Of a DNA stretch of 64,000 bases, positions 13,340 to 24,441 are shown piece by piece (the stretch's first letter is position 1; every line of letters starts with the position of its first letter). Source of the DNA: Neospora caninum Liverpool (lineage: Eukaryota; Apicomplexa; Conoidasida; Eucoccidiorida; Sarcocystidae); assembly GCF_000208865.1 (NCBI RefSeq), contig NC_018390.1:2746270-2810269 (forward strand), read 5' to 3'. The translations under genes and the position numbers were made by a program. The notes beneath the pieces were generated by a model. That model saw nothing but the letters and a program-made list of their open reading frames with translations, had not been told where the DNA came from and made no database searches.

Positions 13340-16300
13340 TTGTTTGTGCAAGCATATCTACAGGTTTGGCTGTCCGTCGTTCTCACCTTTGCTGTATGTT
13401 AAGCAGACGCCGAGCCACATACGGTGTACAGACATGAGCTGGAGAATCTGAAGGAGGTCGACGGCTCCTGCGGCGGCCGCCAGACTTGCGTCTTCACTCT
13501 CCGCCGCGAGGTCTTCGGCCGCCTCGTCGCCCTCAAGTCGCTCTTCGTCTCCGCAGGACAGGTGGTCGACGTCTCTGTCTGCTTGCTTTGGACGGCCTCC
13601 TGGTCGCTGCATTTGAACGCCGAAGAGACGCATGATAACGAACTGGAGAAGCGCGCGGAGGAGGCGATACTTGAGTAGGTTTCGCGTGAGTCGCTGCTCC
13701 GCTCCCTCGCCTCTGCAGACCTCCGCGCTTGCTGGAGCCTCCGTCGCGACGAGGTGTATGTATAGTGGACGAAGAAGGGAGAAGCGCTTCTCGCACGCTC
13801 GGCCTTCGTGTCCAGCGGCATCAAACAGCGCGACGTCGTTTTCGTCTCTGTCCGCTCGGCCGCTGCGGCCGCGCTCGCTGGGGGACAGGGCGCCCACAGG
13901 TTCTTCACGCCGTCCGTCTTGGCCAGGGGCGCGGAGTGCGTTTCCGAGTCTCTCCGCGCCTTCCTGCGTTCTGCCTTCTTCGCCGACCCGTCCCAGCTCG
14001 CCCGCGCGACTGCGAGACCTCGCCGCGTCGAGGAGGGAAGCCAGCAGACTCTCTTCCGCCGCCGCGTCGGCGCCGAGGAGTCGTGTCAGTTCCAGCAGAA
14101 GGCGACCGCGGGAAGGTTCGCCTCTCTCCGCGTCAGCACCACGTCCCTCCACGCTGACGCCTTGCTGACTGTCCCTTGCTTGACTGTGCACTTCCTCGTC
14201 GCCCTCGAGAGCCTGAATCGTCGCCTCCAGTTGCGCCTCAAGGTGGGGGAACAAAGCTGTCAAGACGCCGGGGTCCAGGGCCGACGGGGGGAGCTTTCCC
14301 ATGACCAGGTACCGAATGAGAAGAGAGAAGAAAATCTGTCGAACTGTGTCTCCGACCGGAACGGAGACGCCTTCTGCAGAGCCGCCCGCGTTTCCTTCGT
14401 CGCCTTCTCGCTCGCGGGGCGCCTCGGTCGCTCCTCGCTCGGGCGTTCCCGTCCCCGCCCCGCTCCCACCCGGCCCCTGGCGAGAAGACGCAGCTTCGTC
14501 CTCGCTTTCCAGTTGGTCCAGGAGCTTGGAGAAAGAGCGGAAAATCGCGCCGTTGAGGAGCGGATACAGCTGCAGTGCGACAGAGAGCTCGAAGGCGCAG
14601 AGCGCCAGGAGACGGACGACGCCCAGCCACAACCGGTCGCCGTCCTCGACTGCAAGGGAAGATTCACGTGGCGAGGACGAGGAGAGAAGAGAAGGGAGAA
14701 GAGAGGACAGAAGGCGCCGGTGCCTCAGCGTGGAGAGACAGAAGGCGCGAAGGAGCGAAGAGGCCAGAACGCGGAGCGAGAGAGCCTGCCGGCGGACGAG
14801 GAAGTTCGAAGAAAACGAGAGAAGCGGAGGGAGACGGCCCTAAAGAAGGAAACGGAAGGAGAACGAACGCAGAGAAACACAGCACGTAGAAGGCGACCAA
14901 AAGAGTGAGAGAAGCATACCTTTTGCTGATCTGCGTCTCTCGCTGTTTGTGCGTTTGGGCGAGATTGTTGCGGCAAACAAGAATGATGACACGAAAACCG
15001 CGTTGCCCTCCCTCCGAAGCGCCCTTCTGCTCCTTCGCCCTAGCCACGTGCGTCTGGGGGAACATCTCAAAGGCAGCTCTTTTTGTCTCCACTGTCTCCG
15101 GTGTGGCTACAGCCGCTGCGTCCTTCCCTGGATGCGGGACACCGTCCACGCGGCTTGTCCCTTCTTCGCCTTTTCAAGCGTCCATTCGTTTCTGTCGATA
15201 CGCTCATCGCCCTGCCTCCCCGCACCCCTTTCACTCACGTCGTAGAGACACTTCACAACGGAGAGAATTTCCACACCGCGGCCTTGAGCGAGGAGCGCTT
15301 CGACGATCTCTAGCCAGGAGCGAAGGCGGACGACGACAAGGCCCTGAGCGAACGAAAGGGAGAGAAAAGGCAGCAGCGCGCGAAGCAGTCGGGGTAGTGG
15401 AAAATGCAGTGAGAGAGACGCCAAGCAGCAAGGAAGAAGGAACGCAGAAAAAAAGGAAGCGGGGAGAGCGCCGTGCATGTGCAGAGCCGCTGCGACCTTA
15501 AAAAATGGGAAGACCGAGACGCGCACAAAACAGCAAACGCGACCTGGAGGGGGAAAGGAGAAAGAAGGCGCGCACCAGACTGTGCACACGGAAGAAAGGG
15601 GAAAAACGCGGTCCGTTCGAAGGAGAAGGTCGGCCAAGAGGCAACGAAGGTGAGAGACCGAAGAGCGAATATGATTTTCAGAGTTGAACGCCTCCCCGGC
15701 GTTCGACGACACATTTGTTCCTCTCGCCTTCGCATGTTTCTCGCGTCTCACCTCGAGACCGACAACCCAAACCTCTGTGGCGCCTGCGTCGCCCGGGCAC
15801 CGTGCCGTCCGTCGTCCCTTTCTCTGTTCGGTTCCTTCACGTGACTCGGCATCGCCGCGCTCTTCGTCTTCAGCCGACAAGAAGATATCCGCGAGCAACG
15901 CCTTCTCGCGGGCGATGCCGCCGTACCCAAGAGAAAGGGACCTCGCGTAGGAGGCGGCGAAGACCGGAAGCACTTCGGCGTTCTCGCCAAGGCCTCGTCC
16001 TTCCGATTGTCCCCCTGCATGCGCCTTCTCGTCGCCCTCGCCCAGGGGTCTGCTCGCGGGGTTGGCATCCCCAGGTCTCTTGGCCCCGAAGAGCAGCCGG
16101 TGTCTCGCCTTCTCGCCGGTGCCGCCCAGGAGCCCCCAGGCCCAGCCGCCGTGAGTCGCCGACGCGAGCGACGCTCCGCGGTCGTCGCGTTTCTCGCACC
16201 GTTTCTCGCGCTGTTGACGCACCAGCTGGCTGATGAGGCCGACGTCTGTGAACCGGTAGTAAACCGGGTTCGCGAGAGAGACGTCGACTTGCTGGAGAAG

Positions 16301-19300
16301 AACCAGCTCGACAGACGGACAAGTGAACGCGGCCGGTCTCTTCACAAGCTGGTAGAAGCCGAGCATGTTCACAGAGTTCATGACGCAGACGATGGAGTCG
16401 CCGATCCCCTCGAGACTCTGGATGCGGTGCTCAAAGGTGAAGATTCGCTGCCCCGGCGCGACGACCAGCCTGTGCCCGTCGGTCGGCGGCTCATCGAGAC
16501 CGTTGCCGCGCGAACGCGACGCGGCAACCGCAAACAGCTGCAACTCGTTTGACAGTCCCACGGCGAGGACTGGTTCGTCAAACAGGCGCTTCTCGTGGAC
16601 GGCGGCTCGCAACCAGGCGATGCAGGGAAGATCCGGCAGGGCTGTCTGGTGCTGCGGGTCTTGGCTCGGCGCTGCCTCGCTCTCACTCTTCTTCTCGGGT
16701 CCGCGACCTCTGAACAGCGTCTCCCGCCGTCCCTCGCCGTCCCTGGCCTGGAACACCGTCGAGTCGACAGAGGAGAACGAAGAGGCGTGCATGCTTCTGG
16801 GATCGGTGCGCTGCTCGGGTCGCGCGCACGGCTGCTTCGCCGCCTGCAGCGAGCGGCCGCGCCCGGTCCGACCGGCCTTCAGAGCCTCTCTCTCCGCTTC
16901 AGCGCGCTCGCTCTCCTGCGCCAGGGCGGAGAGAGACCCGACGAGAAGGTCCACGCGGTAAACCAAGGACGGCTGAGGCCGCAACGCGAGGAGCAGAACA
17001 GCGTTGCTGCACGCCACAGCGACGAGCTGGGCCTCGTCCGCAGGATGGGCGTCGCCACAGAGCTCGTCCGACGGCGCAGCCCCGCCCTCGTCGTCCGAGG
17101 CGGAGTGTCCAAGGAGCGGCAGCGCACGCATGCCGCGCTCGACCGCGTTGCCACTCCGCACTCTGGAGCCGGCGGGGACGCCCGCGCCCCCAGGGGAGGT
17201 CGCGACGGCCGCACGGCACGGCGGCAGGCAGCGGATGTCGAGGATCGCGCCGAGAGCTCGGACGCCCGGCGTTACGAAGCGCCGCTCACACGCCACGGAG
17301 AGAAACGCTTTCTGGAAGGAGAGTACAAACAAGTCGCCGCGCTCGTCCGCTGCGAGCGCGACCGCGAGCGCCCCGGACGGAAGCACACTCGCTCGGCCCA
17401 GAGACTGCACGGGCCACAGGTGGGACCCGTAGGTCGAGGCCGCACCGGGACCCGACGCGGCGGTCTGCGCGGGTGCCCTGCGACGCCCTGACTCCCCTCG
17501 CGGGTCGAGGGAGACGAAACGGAGACAGCAGACGCTGCTGCTCTTGGTGCTTTCCGCCTTTTTGGAGTCTGTGCCTCGCGGGTCGCCGGACGCAGACGAG
17601 GGCGAGACGCCGCTGAAGCTCGCGGCGTTGCCCGTGCGGCCTCGTGAGGCTTCGCCTCCTGTCTCCCCAGGGCGGCTGGAATGATCGGATTCGTTGTCGG
17701 GCGTCGCGCCGGAGCTGGAGCCTGCGGAGTCCTTAGACAAGGCCAGCAGCGTGGCCTGGTACCCGCGGAGGAGCGGCAGGCGCTCGGCCTTGGCCTGGGC
17801 AGCAGACGCGTCTGACGCACTGGCGTCGTCGCTCGCGTTCGGCGGTGTGTACGTACACCCGGGCGGCACCTGCTGGCGCTGCGCCTTGGTGGCGTGGATC
17901 TCGTACAGCGCAATCGCGCCGCTCTTGTAGCCTACGAGGAGAAAGCGGAGACTGTCGGAGAGGGAAATGGACGAGACAGCTCCCAGCTTCTCCTCTTCGG
18001 GTGCGCCTGTCGCCGAGATCTCGCCCAGACTCAACGAGAGAAAAGACGAGGGGGCGGCACTCGACGGCGACGACGCGGCCTGCTGCCGAGCAGACGCCGG
18101 CGGGAGGAAGAGAGGAAACGCCTGGGACGAAGAAAAGAACGAGAAACTCTGTCTCGAGTCCTGGTCGGAGACAACTGGCAACGCATGCACATCCACTAGG
18201 AGGGCAAAGCCTCGAGAGGTGCCCATCGCCAGCAGGTTCTGCGAGCTGTGGAAGCACGTGGGAAAGCCCACAGACGCCACGAGAGACTGTAGCGAAGCGA
18301 AGCTGCCACACACACACACACACACCGGTCACTGCATGCAACCGAAAGAAACCGCGCGACCGCCATGTCTGAGGAGTCACACAGAGCTAGCTCGCTCAAC
18401 GCACTACAGTGGGTGCTGGCACTCAGTGGCCCACGCACACATGACTTATACCTACTTATATATATATATATATATATATATAGATGTATAAATATTTTTA
18501 CGTAGAGTCGTTACTTCAAAGTATGCACGTCGATACGCACTCACGTATCCACTTGTGCCCAAGTCGAACGGGATCCGTACACAGAGAGTTCAGCGCTGTG
18601 CACTCAGACCCCGATACATATTCGCCTGTATGGGCATTTATGAATACACGCGTACATGGTTTTTCCAAACCCCGCCTTTCTCCCACTTGGCGCGCTGACC
18701 CATCGCCCTGTTCCGCCCTTTCTCTTTCCCGCAGAGTCACACTGAACTTCACTGTCTGTGCCATGTTTTTCCGCGGTGCTGTTTTGGCAGTGTCCATGGC
18801 CTGACAACGACTATTGTCTTGCAAAACCGGGAGCCGTCTGAAGGTTAGAAGGGCTGGCCCTTGGCACAAGTTTTGTTCATGCATCTGTCTCTCTCTCTGC
18901 ATATGTCACATATTTATAGATAGACGCTGAGTCCCTTACCCTTGAGCGACGGCATCGAACGGCCCCATGGCAGAGTGGCGCGGAGCCGGGACGATCTGCG
19001 TGGCCCCGCGACTAGGTGTCTCTTTGCCAGAGTCGTCTGAGCGTTGTCTTGACACTTTTTCACGGGTCCCTCTTTCGTTTTTGCTGTCGCTTGATCTCTC
19101 GCTGCTTCCCGCCTCAGCTGCTCGACATGAAGGCGGAAGGAGGCTGTCGGCAGCCACTCTGTCGAGAGGCTCTGGAATCGCTTCCCTTTCGCGGTCTTCC
19201 TGGGCATGCCTTCGCCTTCTCTGGCGTCGCGAGTCGCGCTTTCCCGAGTCTCGCCTCTCAGACATCCACCCCCTCCCTTCGTCCCAGATCCCGACGGCGC

Positions 19301-21010
19301 CTTCCCGGGCCAGCGCGAGAGCCGCCGTGAGCGCAGCCTCCGCGCCCCAGGTGGCGGCATGCGCGCGGCAGGTCCAGCGCAGCGGCGAGGCTCTGAGGAG
19401 TTGAAGCGAAGCTGCGCGAGAAGAAGGAAGAGGCGCGCGAGTGACTGACGAGAGGAGACTCCGTGCGCGACCTGTCTTGTCCTTGTACCGCGGGCGTCTC
19501 TGTCGGCGCTTTGGAGACACGCGCCTCAGCGCTTCACTCGCCGTGGAGGCGGAGCCGTCCGACAAAGAGGTGGAGATTGACCGGGAGCGAGAGACAGAGA
19601 CACCCGACCGAGAAGAGAAAGAAGACAGCTCCGTCGTCTCCCCCTCGGAAGACGACAGACGCTGCAAGGCACCGTGAGAGGTCGAACGCGAGGGCGAGAA
19701 CGAAGGCGCTCGCCGACGCCCGGAGATCCCGCCAGTTACCCACTTCTCCATTCGCGAAGCGGATGCATCTTCACCCTTCGCGTTCTCTTGTTCGCCGTGG
19801 ACCTGGGAACCACAGCTGGACCCTCGCGGGTTCGTGAAACCGGACGAAGGAAAACATCTCGAAAGCTTCGACGGGGTTCTCCCTGCTCGGTCTGCTTCGA
19901 GGCCTCGTCGACCTGAAGGCTGACGCGCGTCTTCCCCCTGAGGGAGAAAAGTGCCACGGACTGAGGAACCCCCCGTTTGCACCGCAGGCGCAGATGGAGG
20001 CAGAAGGTTCCTGTTTTGACACACAAAGGGCGAGCAGGGAGAAGACGCAATCGAGAAGAGAGAAAAGAGAGCCCAGAGTTGGACACCCGTCACAGAAAGG
20101 CGAAGGCGCAACACGCAGAAAAGCGAACCGCCATCACGCCACTGAGACCCTCCGTCTTCGTTTCATTGAGCCTTCAGGATCGTCCTTGTTCTGCCTTCTG
20201 TGGCAAATGCTCGTCTTTCTCAGCGGGAGGGTCTCCCTCGGCTGCTATACTGCGCTCTCGAGATGGCTGCTTCTTCCTCTTCCGTTCATGTCGAAAACGG
20301 GCTCCACCCTCTTCGCAGCAGAGCTCCCCCTAGGCTCGATCGATTCCCCCTCCGACCTCGCGCTGTGCCTCTCCCCCCTTTGCGCACCCGTTGCCTTACC
20401 TGATCCACTCTTCCTCCTCTTCCTCCTCCACGTCGTTCAAGATTTCCTCGACGGTCCTCGCCGTCCGAACCAGCTTCGAGACCGCGTTCGCTCTGGCGTC
20501 GCCGCCCGGCTTCTCCCCCTTTGAGGCGGCGACCCCGGGAGAAGAAACAACTGTCGAGTCTGCTGCTTGGTTGTGTGCGTCAGCGCGGCTGGGAGAACCA
20601 CCTGCCTGCGAAGCGTTTGGAGTCCGTGCAGGATGTTCAGACACGTCAGCAAAGTGCGAGTTCCGTTGCCGCCGACGTTCATCTCCGGCTTCTGTTCTTT
20701 CTGCGTGGCCAAAGGATTTTGCATGCGTCGCTGTTTCGGTTCCGCCTCCAGCATCGGAGCTCGGCAGTGTGCGTGATTCCCCTCGAGCGTTCGGTAGGCC
20801 ACCCGCCAAACTGGCGGAGCGGCTTTCCTGCACTGCTGTGGGGGGCTGAGCCTCGCCCAATATAAGCCGATCGAACTCTTCATCGTCCGACAGGTCTTGC
20901 AGGATCTCTTCCAGCATCCGTTTCTTCTCTTCTCGCTCCTGTCTCTCCCTTTCGGAGGGAAGAGCAGACGGAGGCAGCGTCCCCCACTCGCCCACGTCGC
21001 GCGCCGCCAT
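7170..21010 (-). CDS. VPS8: VPS8-like CORVET tethering subunit (WD40 + RING)
   Basis: VPS8 is the CORVET-specific subunit that tethers endosomal membranes through Rab5. In T. gondii the endosome-like compartment feeds rhoptries and micronemes. Exons on the minus strand: 21010-20400, 20010-18940, 18302-15752, 15343-15239, a doubtful 15091-14920, 14649-13387, 13076-10505, 9963-9807, 9128-8235 and 7784-7170. Phases agree. The protein is about 3.3k aa, more than twice the human one. Motifs: acidic N-terminus with VEEILNDVEEEEEE; propeller strands NLLAMGTSRGFALLVDV and LLVGYKSGAIALYE; helical repeats with AFSDFRTPLELLI and VLDACAYLLERAGDF; RING with CSAC, CGHLFHYAC and CTAC near the C-terminus. 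Poly-Ser (about 11470-11560) and other insertions explain the excess length. The identity is solid. The exons around 14.9 kb and 9.1 kb are the least certain. Confidence 0.85.
10832..10846 (-). promoter_or_regulatory. TRP-1-like motif inside VPS8 coding exon
   Basis: The minus strand reads TCGGCTTATATGCGA, 13 of 15 matches to the ribosomal-protein promoter motif TRP-1 as I recall it (TCGGCTTATATTCGG). It is within coding sequence of the VPS8 exon 13076-10505, so function is doubtful. Confidence 0.25.
11470..11560 (-). repeat. Coding poly-serine tract in VPS8
   Basis: The plus strand shows GAAGAAGAGGAA-type repetition. On the coding strand it reads as a long serine run broken by prolines. It is a low-complexity insertion within the helical-repeat region, typical of coccidian orthologues of conserved proteins. 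Confidence 0.8.
13258..13339. repeat. (TA)n-(GATA)n compound microsatellite
   Basis: About 14 TA units are followed directly by about 13 GATA units. The tract is in the VPS8 intron between exons 14649-13387 and 13076-10505, so it does not affect the protein. Confidence 0.95.
18306..18326. repeat. (CA)n microsatellite at a VPS8 splice acceptor
   Basis: About ten CA units on the plus strand read as GT repeats on the coding strand. They sit directly upstream of the acceptor for the WD40 exon (exon start 18302), where a pyrimidine tract would be expected. Confidence 0.85.
20856..20870 (-). promoter_or_regulatory. TRP-1-like motif inside VPS8 exon 1
   Basis: The minus strand reads TCGGCTTATATTGGG, 14 of 15 identical to the ribosomal-protein promoter motif TRP-1 (from memory). 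It lies about 140 nt downstream of the proposed VPS8 ATG and encodes part of the FDRLILGE segment. It could be chance, or a real element driving a shorter transcript. Confidence 0.3.
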
Positions 21011-23183
21011 TGCTGCAGGAGAAGAGTGGACGGCACGGCGGGCGGGCGAGCGACTGGGGATCCGAGCAGGTGTCCATACAGCGTAGGTTCCAGGGACACA
21101 ACGGGACAGGACGGAGCCTGGTAGGAGAAAACAGAGCGAAAACGCCACGCGGACAAGAAGGCAAAGGGGCGCGAGGACAAATGGGACTGAGACCAGGCGT
21201 TGTCCAGCTGCGCAAACGGATTCAGAAGAAAGAAGGCATTGCAGCTGAGAACCGCGGACAAAAGCGCAGGAACGAGACAGCTTGGAACCGTGCTTTCTAG
21301 CCGAGAAGGGCGCTCGGGACGGGAAAAACGACGGAGACAGGAGAGGCGACTGTGAAAAAAGGGGGGAGGCGAGGGGCGACGACGCGGTAAAACGAGAGAA
21401 TCAGACGATCGCAGAGGTCTGAGGGCATGTCAATCTGAATACGGTAAACACACGAGACCCAATCGAGCAGGTGGATCAAAAACAAAGGAAACTGCACGGC
21501 ATCAAAAACAGAAGACCAGGAGCGTACACCCGGTGAAGGAGCCTCAGGTGATGGCGTCTCTGCAAACGGGCAGAGCGGCACGCCGGGTGTACGCACACCC
21601 GAGACGTCGGGCGGTGGCGAATGCGCTCTCTCCGCAGGGAATCTCCCTATAGCCGCGCGTCCCTCCGTCCCTTCAATTTCTCGGTTGTGTTTGGGAAAAC
21701 CCTCCTGATACACCGCGAAGAGGCGAAGAGTGTGTCCACCTGCAGCCTGCGGTGTCGAGGGGAAAATGCGAGCAGCGTTCCATCGGCAGTCCTCCAACCT
21801 CGCCGGTCTGTCGCACATCTGAAGGCGGAACTAGGAAAACAAAGCCAAGCCTTAATCGGCATTTGAGCGACCTCGCGGAAAGTCCGGTTCACTGGATCGA
21901 TCCTGACGGTGCGGAGTAGCTAGAGGCCGCTATTGCCCGCTTCTCCGCAGTCCTCCTAGATGGAGGGAAAAGCGAGGAACCCCCACTCCGCTTGACGCGT
22001 GAGAAACGCGGAAGCAGAAATATGAGGACGCACACCAGGCGAAAAGCGGTCTGCAGAGGCTCGCAGGAGTGTCCGTACACCCTGGGGCACGGATGTGGCG
22101 GGAGACAAGGAGGTTCCTTTTCGTCCGAGGAAAGGGAGTTTCTGGGGAAGCCTTCTACCGCTAGCAAGGACTTAAGCACAAATGAACTCCCTGGAGAGGG
22201 GGAACTGAAGAAGAAAAGGGCTGTTTTCAGACAACAGAAGACACACCAGACGGAGCATCTGCCGACACCGCTCCGTTGCGCTGTCGTGAGAACCAGGAAC
22301 CAGAAACGAGGGTGGTAAGCCAGCAATTTCTGCCTTCAGTCGGTCGGAAGAAGCCTCCCCGCAAGACAAGAAATGGACAAAGCTGAAAGGAGACCGCGAA
22401 AAGCGTTCGGTCTGCGTGTTTTATTCCAGAGAACGGCCCAGCTGTCATGACTGACTGGCTGCTACACTCCCTGGACACAACCATAAAGCCGTTCACTGCT
22501 TCTCGCACACGAATCTATATGCATGCATGAGAGCCCCCGTTCTCTGTGTCTCGCGTTGCAGCGCTGTTCACAGAACTCGCGAAAATTCCCCCACCTACAC
22601 CAAACGTCTCTTCATGTTTAGAATAAACTCACACGAACTTACACGCACGCATGCCTCTGCATATATGTGAACGTCATGATATACGTTATTGCCCGAGAGT
22701 CGAGTCGAGAGAAAGGAACTGCCGATTTGACTAGATGTCGCCTCGCTAAAAACGGCGGGCCCCGTCACGTCCATGTGACGTCGTATATATACACACGACA
22801 CGTCTAAATAGATATGCGTCTGTGCATTTTTGCGAGTACACGAAACAGCGTTTTGCGCTGGAAACACTTCGCCAAGTTGCGGAAGGAAAGACTCGTGGCG
22901 CGGGTTTTCTTGCAAGCGGTTGGTGCTGCGGAAAAATGTGTCTCCCTCTCCGGTGATTTCGGCTCACCGCGGAAGACATCTCGTCACGTATAACATACGC
23001 AAGCTGAAACATTTCCCCTCTTGAAAGCATCCGCGCGGTGGCCAATAGGCCGCTCTTTTCAGCCTTCTTGGAAAGACTCGCGTGTGTCGCTCCACAGTGC
23101 CCCCCCATCGCTGCTGCCGAAACGATGCTTCGCACCGCTCGAATGCTTACACTTGTACAACGGCGGTTTTCACACGACCTTTT

Positions 23184-23223
23184 GTGGCAGCAACCACACA
23201 GCCCAGTGTGTGGTTGCTGCCAC
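23184..23223. repeat. Perfect 17-bp inverted repeat with 6-nt loop
   Basis: The left arm 23184-23200 (GTGGCAGCAACCACACA) is exactly complementary to the right arm 23207-23223, separated by GCCCAG. No protein frame is recognised here. If transcribed from either strand it would fold into a stable hairpin. Confidence 0.9.
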
Positions 23224-23994
23224 GAACTTCCAAATCCTGGCTTCCCTTCCAGAGTCGCGAACCCGAGTGCCCGCGCCTGTCCACGAAGCTGTCAGGCCGT
23301 GTGCACACCTCCACAGCCGACGCCCGTTCTTGAGTTACGTCCCGGGAACCGACACAGTTCCACAACTCCTCTGTTGCCAAACTCTTTGAAAAGAGAGGCC
23401 GCCATGGAGCATATGAGCACACATGGACACTTCGCGTTACAAACACCCTGCCTGCAGATCCAGTGAACATGAGTAACCGGCTGCATGCCTAGCGACGTGC
23501 GGTTCCGGAAAAAGTGCGGTTTCGGAAAGGGAAAGGGAGAAATTGGTTCAAGTCAGAGGGCGCCGCTTCACTTTGTTGTATCCGCCTTAGTGCAACCGGA
23601 GCACCGCGGCAGGACTTCTCGTCGCGGCATGCAGTTCGCAGCCCAGTCGTGAGTCTTCCCTTCCCTGTAGCAGGGAACGCCTAGAGCTGAAGCAGAAGAA
23701 GTGACAACAGAAAAAGACTTCTGTCTTCCCGTCAGTCGAATGCTCTCAATGTTCTTGTGTGGATTAAGTCTCCAGACACATGTGCAGAATTCGCGATTGT
23801 GTCCCTGGCAACTGTCTGATGCTATGACCAAAAGGAGACGCCAGCCTGTGCCATAAGAGGAAAGAGATAGCTACAACGCGGAGAGTAGCGAGAAGGGACG
23901 AGGAACCCCGCCGTGCCAAGCGGAGTGGAGGACGCGACGGGATGAGCTTGAGAACTGAAGCAGTGTAGTTTGTTCTCTCGCGTGGAAGAGCTTT

Positions 23995-24012
23995 TGTGTG
24001 TGTGTGTGTGTG
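23995..24012. repeat. (TG)n microsatellite
   Basis: About nine TG units, followed by TTTGTGTG, lie in the 3' flank of RPL19. Confidence 0.85.
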
Positions 24013-24441
24013 TTTGTGTGCATGTGAGAGGCGCCGTCTTTCAGTTGTACACCGGGGAGCGAACAAGATTATAACGGAGGGAAGACAGAGAACGTAACCA
24101 AAGACAGAGTCCCCACATGCACATAGATATGTTCGCACGCACACGTTGCGCAGCCCGACATGTGTGTCCGAGCTGGAAGCCGACGCCTCACAGCCAAAAC
24201 GCGAGGCATTCTCTGATGCGCGAAACGGTTTCCAAAAGACTCAAACACACACACGCCTAGTTCCATCTGGTATGTCGAGCGGCAATTGCGCATGCACTCG
24301 TCCTCGAACTTTTTTGTCTCAGAGGTGGGAGGCTTCACACACACCGCAGAGAACTATCTACGCGACACGAGGAGCCTGGAGAGAGAGAAGAGTTTCGAAG
24401 AGCGAACGTTCGCGGACCCAGACGCGCGTCCTTCCTTTCGT

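Larger units (their letters stand above)
21011..24441. other. 3.4-kb spacer between RPL19 and VPS8
   Basis: RPL19 and VPS8 are both on the minus strand, so this should contain the RPL19 3' UTR and the VPS8 promoter and 5' UTR. Open frames reach about 170 codons on the minus strand (21297-21818) but show no family motif, and antisense frames are equally open. It contains two copies of a 16-bp palindrome (21585-21600, 22067-22082), a perfect 17-bp hairpin (23184-23223) and a (TG)n run (about 23995-24012). I see no protein-coding gene. A non-coding transcript is possible. Confidence 0.5.

Noticed and set aside
21297..21818. 173-codon minus-strand frame upstream of VPS8
   Set aside because: No motif, and it contains the dispersed palindrome. 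More likely 5' flank. It cannot be joined in phase to the VPS8 start.
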